A stretch of 27,764 nucleotides of DNA. Source: an uncultured Collinsella sp. (GTDB lineage: Bacteria; Actinomycetota; Coriobacteriia; Coriobacteriales; Coriobacteriaceae). The stretch is from positions 1 through 27,764 of the forward strand of contig CAKUEU010000020.1 in assembly GCA_934646865.1 (NCBI GenBank). Direction: 5' to 3'. The position numbers were made by a program, and so were the translations under genes. The notes below the pieces were generated by a model, which searched no databases, had not been told where the DNA came from, and saw only the letters and a program-made list of their open reading frames with translations. Shown in pieces: positions 21,890 to 27,764 of this stretch. The number at the start of each line of letters is the position of its first letter. The first letter of the stretch is position 1.

Positions 21890-22324
21890 GGCGCATATCA
21901 GCGACCGTAACAGGTATCGGAGCGCGACACCCGTCGCAGCCCCGCAGCAATCGATCATCACGTCGGCAATCATGCCGGCACGTCCCGGCACAAAGAGCTG
22001 GATCGTCTCGTCGATCGAGGGAATCAACAGTAGGAACACTGCCGTGGGAAGCAGCACGTCAAAGGTGCGCCGGCCCTCGAAGTCAAAGGCGTGCGTCGCC
22101 AAGATGCCGAGCACCATATACTCGGTAAAATGGGCGCATTTGCGAACCACAAAGTTGGTCACCCGCTCATACGGAAGTCCCACGCCGTGCAAAAATCCAC
22201 GGACGGCCTCCATGACCGTCAGGCTCAGCGATCCCGATCCTGAGCCGGGAACCAGCGAATTGCCCCAAATCAAGAGCGCCATCAGGCAGGTCGCGACCGC
22301 CCATTTTAGATTCAGCTTCACCAT
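21875..22324 (-). CDS. VanZ-like membrane protein
   Basis: A 149-residue protein with about four membrane helices. The VanZ family pattern is clear: RKCAHFTEYMVLGIL, then IPSIDETIQLFVPGR and DVMIDCCGAATG. VanZ gives low-level teicoplanin resistance in enterococci, but most relatives, including stand-alone ones like this, have no proven role. ATG 22324 lies 7 bp after the stop of the upstream gene and is preferred to an in-frame TTG at 22357 inside that gene. The two are probably one transcript. The stop codon lies in the terminator stem. Confidence 0.82.
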   Translation of the reverse strand: MVKLNLKWAVATCLMALLIWGNSLVPGSGSGSLSLTVMEAVRGFLHGVGLPYERVTNFVVRKCAHFTEYMVLGILATHAFDFEGRRTFDVLLPTAVFLLLIPSIDETIQLFVPGRAGMIADVMIDCCGAATGVALRYLLRSLICAKKAA

Positions 22325-22331
22325 GCGAAAG

Positions 22332-23732
22332 CTAAGCCTCGGCACGAAGCGGCGCAAAGCTGGCGGTGCCGCCCTCGATAACGCTCAGGTAGGCACGACC
22401 CGTACGCTTGGCAGTAGAGGACTGCAGGCGCTCGATCTCTTCCTCGAGGATCTGATTGACGCGCTCATGGCGACGGTTCTCCATAATGCCGGCGGCAATG
22501 GCCTCAGCACGTTCAATGCTCTCGCGCGAGATACGGGCGGTATCCTCGGGAAACACGGCGCTGTGACGACCGACATAGGCGGGAGCAGCGGGCTGAGGGG
22601 CAGCGACGGGAGCGGGGGCCGCAACGGGGGCAGGCTCGTCGATCTCGTCCAAAATCGCGGTGGCAGCGGCCCACATGTCCTCGTGGCCCGAGTAATCAGC
22701 CATGGGAACATCAACCTCAAGCGAGGCGTCGGGAAGGTCACCGGTGTCGATGCGATCCTGGGCATCGATCGATGCGGTGATGGCAGCGGGCTCGTCAAGA
22801 TCGTCGAGATCGACGCCCGCGGCATCGGAGATGATGGGCATGCTGGCAAGATTCGCGTTGTACGGCGCAGCCTCAGCCGCCTGCTGCTGGGCGGGAGCGC
22901 CCCACAGCGAGCTTTCGGCGGCGCGGCGAGCGGCAACAGCCTCCTCGTCGGCAGTCATGGTTTCGTCAACGTACGAAGTGCCGACAGAGGCGTTCGCATC
23001 CGCGGAGGTGGCGCTATAGGCATTGCTGGCAGCCGCATTGGCAACGAGCGCCACGAAGGCAGCCGTGCTGCCCGCAGGGGCGGCCTGGGAGCCCGACACG
23101 GCGCGCGCGGCGGCAGCGATGTCATCGCGGTTGTAAGAGCCGGTCTGGCCACCGTTAGTGAGCTCATCGATTGCGACCTGATAGACGTCGCGCGAGCGCG
23201 CGGGATCGCAGCTGACCGGAGAGTCGTCGTCGAGCATGCTATCGATCATGGACCAGGCCTCGGCCTCGTCCATGGCGTCTGCGGCGCGAGCGATGGTGGG
23301 AACGCCATCATCGGCATGACGACGCTGGAAGGCACCGGTCAGGCCAGAAAGGAAAGCAGAGGAAGACTGCTCGGATTGGGCTTGGGCGGCAGGCGCCGCA
23401 GTATAAGACTCCGCATCCTGCTGCTGCGCGGGAATCGAGGCCGTCTTGAACTCGCTGCGATACTGGTTGACGTTAGCGGCCCCGCCGATGGCATCGGGCT
23501 CGAACAGGCGCTCTTCGCGCTGGGCACGGTACTCGGAAATGCCCAGCGAGGCGGCGTAGATGCCCACACCCGCCACAGCGCCCACGGCAAAGGGAACGGC
23601 ACCTGCAACCACCGTCTCGTTCACCGACGAAAACGGCAGCGTCGCGGCATACATCACCACGGGGGCGGCAAGGCCGATCCCGCAAGAAAGTCCGGCAAGG
23701 ACTGCTCGTTGTGTTGCATCAGAAGAAGCCAT
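22332..23732 (-). CDS. Ala-rich membrane-anchored protein, function unknown
   Basis: A 466-residue protein without a recognised domain. Two N-terminal membrane helices (about residues 10-33 and 41-62) form a hairpin. They are followed by about 330 residues of low-complexity Ala/Asp/Glu/Gln-rich sequence with Pro-Ala repeats (EPAPVAAPAPVAAPQPAAP). The C-terminus is a charged helix (SIERAEAIAAGIMENRRHER, then NQILEEEIERLQSS) that could be a coiled coil, ending in AYLSVIEGG. Both ends probably face the cytoplasm, an inference from charge. ATG 23732 follows GGGGAGAG. It is the first gene of a likely two-gene operon with the VanZ-like gene. Confidence 0.7.
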   Translation of the reverse strand: MASSDATQRAVLAGLSCGIGLAAPVVMYAATLPFSSVNETVVAGAVPFAVGAVAGVGIYAASLGISEYRAQREERLFEPDAIGGAANVNQYRSEFKTASIPAQQQDAESYTAAPAAQAQSEQSSSAFLSGLTGAFQRRHADDGVPTIARAADAMDEAEAWSMIDSMLDDDSPVSCDPARSRDVYQVAIDELTNGGQTGSYNRDDIAAAARAVSGSQAAPAGSTAAFVALVANAAASNAYSATSADANASVGTSYVDETMTADEEAVAARRAAESSLWGAPAQQQAAEAAPYNANLASMPIISDAAGVDLDDLDEPAAITASIDAQDRIDTGDLPDASLEVDVPMADYSGHEDMWAAATAILDEIDEPAPVAAPAPVAAPQPAAPAYVGRHSAVFPEDTARISRESIERAEAIAAGIMENRRHERVNQILEEEIERLQSSTAKRTGRAYLSVIEGGTASFAPLRAEA

Positions 23733-23973
23733 GAGCTCTCCCCATCTTCCAGCACCCAAATCGCATCATTCAGTTGGCTGCGCGAGAGAAGATGAAGCGG
23801 GGCCTGGGCCCCAAAGCAACGGTATATGGTTCGTTTCATCTGCGTTTTCCGTCGCGAAGCTTAAAAGCTATTATGCGAAACCGCTCCTTCGATTGCAAGC
23901 GACGTTGTCGGATTGAAACGGGAAACCCGCTGCTCGCCGGTCTTATGGTCGATAATTGGCGTCGAGTGGCGAT
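23733..23973. other. Intergenic region without a supported gene
   Basis: About 240 bp between the membrane protein gene and the rho terminator. It must hold the minus-strand promoter of the membrane protein gene, but no convincing pair of boxes is seen. A small GC palindrome GGGGCC-TG-GGCCCC lies at 23799-23812. Short open frames here lack ribosome sites. Confidence 0.4.
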
Positions 23974-24006
23974 ATAAAAAGGGCCGAAGCGCAAGCCCCG
24001 ACCCTT
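23974..24006 (-). terminator. rho terminator
   Basis: On the minus strand AAGGGTCGGGG pairs with CTTCGGCCCTT (G-U wobbles included) around CTTGCG and is followed by TTTTTATAT, about 38 bp after the rho stop. Confidence 0.75.
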
Positions 24007-24043
24007 CATCGCGTTGGCGATAACGCCGCGTGCGGCTGGCGAC

Positions 24044-26608
24044 TTAGAACGTCTGCTCGTAGTCGCTGTGCTTTTTGGCCGAACGCACCAGGAACTCCTG
24101 GTTGGTGTTGGTGCCCTTAAGGCCCTTGATAAACGATGCGGCCGCGCGCTCGGTATTGTTCATGCCGGCGAGGATGCGGCGCAGGCCAAAGACAAACGGG
24201 CGCATCTGCTCGTCGACCAGCAGGTCCTCGTTGCGCGTACCCGAGGCGACGGGGTCGATAGCCGGGAAGATGCGACGGTCGGCCAGGTCGCGGTCGAGCT
24301 TGAGCTCCATGTTGCCGGTGCCCTTGAACTCCTCAAAGATGACCTCGTCCATCTTGGAACCGGTGTCGATGAGCGCGGAGGCCAAGATGGTGAGCGAGCC
24401 GCCATTCTCGATATTGCGGGCTGCGCCCAGGAAGCGCTTGGGCGGATACAGGGCCGCCGAATCGACGCCGCCCGAGAGGATTCGGCCCGAGGCGGGTGCT
24501 GCCAGGTTGTAGGCACGGGCAAGGCGCGTGATGGAGTCGAGCACTACCACGACGTCGCCGCCAAGCTCCACGATGCGCTTGGCGCGTTCGATAACGAGCT
24601 CGGCCACACGGGTGTGGTTATCGGCAGGCATATCGAAGGTGGAAGCCACGACCTCGCCCTTAATGGAGCGCTGCATATCGGTGACCTCTTCGGGGCGCTC
24701 GTCGACGAGCAGGCAGATGAGGTGCACCTCGGGATTATTGATCGAGATGGACTGGCAGATCTTCTTGAGGATCGTGGTCTTGCCGGCCTTGGGCGGCGAC
24801 ACGATCAGGCCGCGCTGGCCCTTGCCGATCGGCGAAACGATGTCGATGGCACGACCGGTGATGGAGTCCTTGCCGTGCTCCATGCGCAGCGGCTCATTGG
24901 GATAGACCGGCGTGAGGTCGCCGAACTTGGGGCGATTGCGAGACTGCTCGGGATCCAGGCCGTTGACGGTCGTGATCTTAGCGAGGCCGGCGCGCTTGTC
25001 GCTGCCGCGCGAGGGGCGAAGCGAGCCCTCGATGACGTCGCCCGTGCGCAGACGCGCGGAGCGAATGAGGTAAGCAGGAACGAAGGCGTCGTCGTTGGAC
25101 TTCATGTAGCCGTGGGCATGGATGATGCCGGTGCTGTCCGGACGAATCTGCAGGATGCCCTTGATGTCACGGAAGCCCTCGGCCTTCGCGGCGGTGGTGT
25201 AGATCTCCTCGACGAGCTCGGCCTTCTTCTTGCCGGTCGTCTCGATCTCGAACTCCTTGGCCTTCTCGCGAAGCTCGGCGACCTTCATGGCCGCGAGTTC
25301 CTCGCGCGAAAGCGTGGGCTCGGTGGGGGCGGCGTTGCGCTCCTTGTTGCGCTGCTTGCGATCGCGCTGACGGTTGCGACGGTCGTTGTTGCGCTCATCT
25401 TTGCGCTCGTTGCGGTCATTGCGCTCGTCGTTGCGCTTGTGCTGACGACGGTTGGGACGAGAGTTCTCTTCGGCCTCGACGGGGGCGGCGCCATCGGTTG
25501 CGGAGGCGTCGGCGTTAGCCGCAGCATCATCACTGGCCTCGGCATTGGAATCGCCCTGCGGCTCGGCCTCGGCCTGCTGCTCGGCAGCCTTGGCCTTAGC
25601 GGACTTCTTGCGACCGCGCTTGGGCTTCTCGGACGCGGGCTGTTCGACGTCCTGAGAGTCGGGGACACCAGTCGATGCCTCGGCAGTCGTCTCGCCAGAA
25701 TCTTCGGACGCACCCTTCTTGGCGGCCTTAGATTTAGTCGAGCGCTTTGCCGCGGTGCGACGGCTACGACCGGGGTGGACGTCTGCCGCCTCGCCCTCGG
25801 TGACTACGACATCCTCGGCGGACGATGCGTCCTGAGCCGGGGCGTCGGCAGGCACGGACTCGGCTGTCGCCGCGGCTACCTGAGCTGCTGCCGCAGCTGC
25901 AGCAGCGGCCTTCTCGGCCTCCACGAACGCCTTAGGCTTGCGACCGCGGCGATGCGGACGCAGGGCAGGATCGACGACGGGCACCTCGCTTACCTCAGCG
26001 GACGGCGCTCCCTCCCCTTCTGCAGGACGAGCCGAAGCCTCGATGACCTCGGAGGCTGTTTGCTCAACGGCCTGCTGGGTCTTGGCGGCCGCACGACGGC
26101 GCGTACGCGAAGCCGGCTTCTCAGTCGGCTGGTCAGCGGCGGGAGCCTCGGTGACAGCAGGCGCTTCGGACGCGGACGCCGTCGCGAGCTCGGTCAGAGC
26201 CGCAGTCTCGCGCTCGGCGGCGCGACGACGAGCGCGTACCACCTGGGCCTCGCTGATCTGCGCCAGTGCACGTGCCTGCGCGACCTCATCGGAAATCGGC
26301 GCCGAGGAGTCGACCGCGTCGGCGCGCTTGGTGCGCGTGGTGCGACGCTTGGGCTTGGCAGACTCGTCACCGCTGGCCGCCGGCTTAGCTACGCGGCGCG
26401 TGCGCTTGGGCTTTGCGGGCGCAGCCTCCTCGCCTGTTGCAGGCTCAGCCTTCTCAGCCGCAACAGGCACGGCCGCCGGAGCGGGCTTGGGCGCCTCGGG
26501 GGCCGACGCCTGAGCCGGCACGGGCGTCGCGACCTGGTCCGACGCAACCGGTGCAGCGGGAGCGGCCTGCGTCGTCGTTATTTCATTTTCTTGCTGTTGA
26601 TCAGACAC
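24044..26608 (-). CDS. rho: Transcription termination factor Rho with long N-terminal extension
   Basis: An 854-residue form of the hexameric RNA helicase that ends transcription; ordinary Rho has about 420. The Rho core begins near residue 436 (LAAMKVAELREKAKEFEIET), followed by the RNA-binding cold-shock-like domain and the ATPase: Walker A PPKAGKTT near 606, LVDERPEEVTDM, DSITRLARAYN and the RNA-contacting R-loop region SGRILSGGVD. Residues 1 to about 430 are disordered, Ala/Pro/Glu-rich with Lys/Arg clusters (KPKRTRRVAK, KPKRRTTRTKR), and an Arg/Asn/Asp/Lys-rich tract (about 385-430; RNDERNDRNERKDERNNDRR). Actinobacterial Rho proteins often carry such RNA-binding insertions. The start is GTG 26608, whose ribosome site is weak. 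Confidence 0.96.
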   Translation of the reverse strand: MSDQQQENEITTTQAAPAAPVASDQVATPVPAQASAPEAPKPAPAAVPVAAEKAEPATGEEAAPAKPKRTRRVAKPAASGDESAKPKRRTTRTKRADAVDSSAPISDEVAQARALAQISEAQVVRARRRAAERETAALTELATASASEAPAVTEAPAADQPTEKPASRTRRRAAAKTQQAVEQTASEVIEASARPAEGEGAPSAEVSEVPVVDPALRPHRRGRKPKAFVEAEKAAAAAAAAAQVAAATAESVPADAPAQDASSAEDVVVTEGEAADVHPGRSRRTAAKRSTKSKAAKKGASEDSGETTAEASTGVPDSQDVEQPASEKPKRGRKKSAKAKAAEQQAEAEPQGDSNAEASDDAAANADASATDGAAPVEAEENSRPNRRQHKRNDERNDRNERKDERNNDRRNRQRDRKQRNKERNAAPTEPTLSREELAAMKVAELREKAKEFEIETTGKKKAELVEEIYTTAAKAEGFRDIKGILQIRPDSTGIIHAHGYMKSNDDAFVPAYLIRSARLRTGDVIEGSLRPSRGSDKRAGLAKITTVNGLDPEQSRNRPKFGDLTPVYPNEPLRMEHGKDSITGRAIDIVSPIGKGQRGLIVSPPKAGKTTILKKICQSISINNPEVHLICLLVDERPEEVTDMQRSIKGEVVASTFDMPADNHTRVAELVIERAKRIVELGGDVVVVLDSITRLARAYNLAAPASGRILSGGVDSAALYPPKRFLGAARNIENGGSLTILASALIDTGSKMDEVIFEEFKGTGNMELKLDRDLADRRIFPAIDPVASGTRNEDLLVDEQMRPFVFGLRRILAGMNNTERAAASFIKGLKGTNTNQEFLVRSAKKHSDYEQTF

Positions 26609-26780
26609 AGTGTTTGCTCAACTTTCTTTTCAAGCCCTGTGATCACATGCTCCCTGCATATACCTTCAGGGCGGCTAAACAGTCTAGCTCCGTCCAAAAG
26701 CGACGGACTTCATTGATCTGTATCGAGATGATTGCGTTAAATACGCAGCGTTAGTGTAACACAACCGCCGCCACCTGCAA
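26609..26780 (-). promoter_or_regulatory. rho promoter and structured leader
   Basis: On the minus strand TTGCAG (26775-26780), 16 bp and TACACT (26753-26758) form a likely promoter. The leader of about 140 nt contains two hairpins, TCCGTC/GACGGA (26689-26707) and CCCTG/CAGGG, and a perfect TGTGATCACA palindrome (26639-26648). rho is autoregulated by attenuation in its leader in Escherichia coli; similar control here is an inference. Confidence 0.5.
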
Positions 26781-26791
26781 CTTAGTCATTG

Positions 26792-26840
26792 GGGACGTTC
26801 TTAAACGACTAGCCAACGACTAGCCAAAAGGGACACTCTT
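26792..26840. repeat. Short direct repeats upstream of the rho promoter
   Basis: ACGACTAGCCA occurs twice in tandem at 26805-26826. It is flanked by two similar 11-mers, GGGACGTTCTT (26792-26802) and GGGACACTCTT (26830-26840), 9 of 11 identical and in direct orientation. This may be a remnant of an interspersed element. Confidence 0.4.
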
Positions 26841-26875
26841 TGGGTTTCCGCCCGCAAGGCAAATAGCCTCCGCCA

Positions 26876-27026
26876 AAACCATGCCAGTTTACTACGATAA
26901 ATAGTCGGTCTCCAACCAGGCAACGATTCGCAAAAAACAAAACCGCAGGTAGAGCACTTGCCGGTCATGCAAAACAATCGGTGCGGTCGGCATACTCCAA
27001 ATCATCGTAGTAAACCAGCATAGTTT
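26876..27026 (-). repeat. Long inverted repeat, hairpin only in minus-strand RNA
   Basis: Arms at 26876-26898 and 27004-27026 are 23 bp long and match at 20 positions when inverted, with 105 bp between. All three differences become G-U pairs if the minus strand is transcribed, but A-C mismatches on the plus strand. This points to a functional minus-strand RNA structure. It lies between the argS terminator and the rho promoter, on the strand of both. The 5' arm includes an ATG that opens an 18-codon frame ending in TGA, with no ribosome site. Confidence 0.55.
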
Positions 27027-27072
27027 CGCATTTCCCGCAGTTCCAAATTCTTCAATACGCCGGCTTTTGCAC

Positions 27073-27106
27073 AAAAAGCCCGACCTCCGCGTGGGAGATC
27101 GGGCTT
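27073..27106 (-). terminator. argS terminator
   Basis: On the minus strand AAGCCCGATCTCC pairs with GGAGGTCGGGCTT around a short loop and runs into TTT. It lies about 47 bp after the argS stop. Confidence 0.88.
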
Positions 27107-27152
27107 AAAAGGCTCAACTAAGCCGTACCTACTCGGTCAAACGACCCGCAGA

Positions 27153-27764
27153 TTACATCTGCTCGGGTGCGGAAACGCCAACGAGGGTAAGCACCAGGGC
27201 GAGCGTCACGCGGACAGCGTCGCAAGCGGCCAGACGGGCGCGCGAGAGCTCGGGGTCGACGGGACGGCCATCGCTCGGCAGCACCTGGCAGGCAGCGTAG
27301 AAGCTGTGGAAGTCGCCGGCGAGCTCCTCGGCAAAGTGCGTCAGACGGAACGGAGCACGGTCGCGAGCGCAGCTACCGATGAGGTCGGTGAGCTCGTTAA
27401 GCTTGCGCGAAAGGGCGAGCTCAGTCGGATCGGTCAGCAACGAGTAATCGACGTTCTCGCCGATGGCCTTGGCGGCGACGGCCTTCATGCCCATCTCGGC
27501 GGCCTGCTCGGCGGTGACGTCGGCGGCACGACGCAGGATGGAGCACACACGGGCGTGAGCGTACTGCACGTAGTACACCGGGTTGGAGTTATCGCGCTTC
27601 TTAACGGCCTCGATGTCGAAGTCGACCATCTGGTTGGAGCTCTTGGAGATGAGCGTGTAGCGAGCGGCGTCGGAGCCAACCTCGTCGACGAGCTCCTGCA
27701 GGGTCACCATGGTGCCCTTACGCTTGGACATACGGACGGGCTTGCCGTTGCGCAGCAGGTTGAC
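27153..27764 (-). CDS. argS: Arginyl-tRNA synthetase, C-terminal part (cut by window edge)
   Basis: The last 203 residues of a class I synthetase that charges tRNA-Arg. The frame is open to the window edge and begins VNLLRNGKPVRMSKRKGT, containing the KMSKS-type catalytic loop. It is followed by DEVGSDAARYTLISKSSNQ, NPVYYVQYAHARVCSILRR, which is diagnostic of ArgRS, and the helical anticodon-binding domain with ELAGDFHSFYAACQVL. The C-terminus ends in APEQM where most ArgRS end in PxxM, so it is complete. The N-terminal Rossmann half lies outside the window. Confidence 0.95.
   Translation of the reverse strand, partial: VNLLRNGKPVRMSKRKGTMVTLQELVDEVGSDAARYTLISKSSNQMVDFDIEAVKKRDNSNPVYYVQYAHARVCSILRRAADVTAEQAAEMGMKAVAAKAIGENVDYSLLTDPTELALSRKLNELTDLIGSCARDRAPFRLTHFAEELAGDFHSFYAACQVLPSDGRPVDPELSRARLAACDAVRVTLALVLTLVGVSAPEQM

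Noticed and set aside
21888..23795. A 635-codon plus-strand frame opposite the VanZ-like and Ala-rich genes
   Set aside because: It runs across a terminator and two genes on the other strand, has no ribosome site, and gives low-complexity sequence.
26639..26648. TGTGATCACA in the rho leader as a CRP site
   Set aside because: CRP half-sites need a 6-bp spacer; this palindrome has none and is downstream of the promoter.
24014..26716. A 900-codon open frame on the plus strand opposite rho
   Set aside because: It is an antisense shadow of rho produced by GC-rich codon bias; its translation is low-complexity Leu/Gly/Arg and the rho frame is certain.
26892..27074. A 60-codon minus-strand frame through the inverted-repeat element
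   Set aside because: It crosses both sides of the RNA-like hairpin, lacks a ribosome site and begins at the argS terminator; the RNA structure explains the sequence better.
1..27764. CRISPR array, prophage or integrative element
   Set aside because: No regularly spaced repeats, integrase, capsid or relaxase genes were seen; the only mobile-type gene is the RayT transposase.

Overview
The window looks like a chromosomal segment of a high-GC Gram-positive anaerobe of class Coriobacteriia, probably Collinsella or a close relative. This rests on overall coding character, the sufCBDS-sufU gene order with an Rrf2 regulator, the NifU-like/GGGtGRT gene pair, a Rho factor with a very long charged N-terminal extension, and an MPKTG-anchored wall protein. 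No 16S gene or other decisive marker is present, so the genus is an inference.

Layout. 1-2.4 kb: envelope glycan genes on the plus strand (a membrane acyltransferase, then a GlfT-like GT2 glycosyltransferase). 2.4-6.25 kb, minus strand: an AAA-ATPase of the ATPase/PD-(D/E)XK family whose nuclease motif looks degraded, and a secreted wall-anchored muramidase-like protein. 6.4-7.24 kb, minus strand: an orphan HEPN protein (HI0074-like) and an Rrf2/IscR-type regulator. 7.46-12.7 kb, plus strand: the suf operon (sufC, sufB, sufD, sufS, sufU), with translationally coupled joins from sufB onward and a strong terminator. A 29-bp dyad (GGGACAA...TTGTCCC) occurs twice between the regulator and sufC and a third time across the sufU stop codon. 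12.77-13.57 kb: a REP-associated tyrosine transposase on the minus strand. 13.98-15.73 kb: a second Fe-S scaffold-like protein coupled to a GGGtGRT protein of unknown function, followed by a fumarate reductase/aspartate oxidase-type flavoprotein. 17.5-18.9 kb: an accessory two-gene cassette (a small DUF3467-like protein and a DUF3800 protein) behind a perfect 12-bp inverted repeat. 19.09-19.39 kb: a minus-strand tRNA operon, His(GTG) then two identical Lys(CTT) genes. 19.55-21.77 kb: a class I aminotransferase and a ROK fructokinase. 21.87-23.73 kb, minus strand: a VanZ-like protein and an Ala-rich membrane protein. 24.04-26.6 kb: rho. 26.6-27.15 kb: an intergenic region with a long inverted repeat. 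27.15 kb to the edge: the 3' end of argS.

The functional core is Fe-S metabolism. The regulator probably senses a cluster through Cys93/Cys100/Cys106 and may control suf and itself through the 29-bp dyads. SufS supplies persulfide sulfur, SufU accepts it, and SufBCD assembles clusters. The neighbouring NifU-like/GGGtGRT pair is a separate, uncharacterised system that probably also handles Fe-S clusters or a related cofactor. The least explained material is the third dyad copy, the GGGtGRT pair, the DUF3467-like/DUF3800 cassette with its palindrome, and the hairpin element upstream of rho, which pairs fully only as minus-strand RNA.
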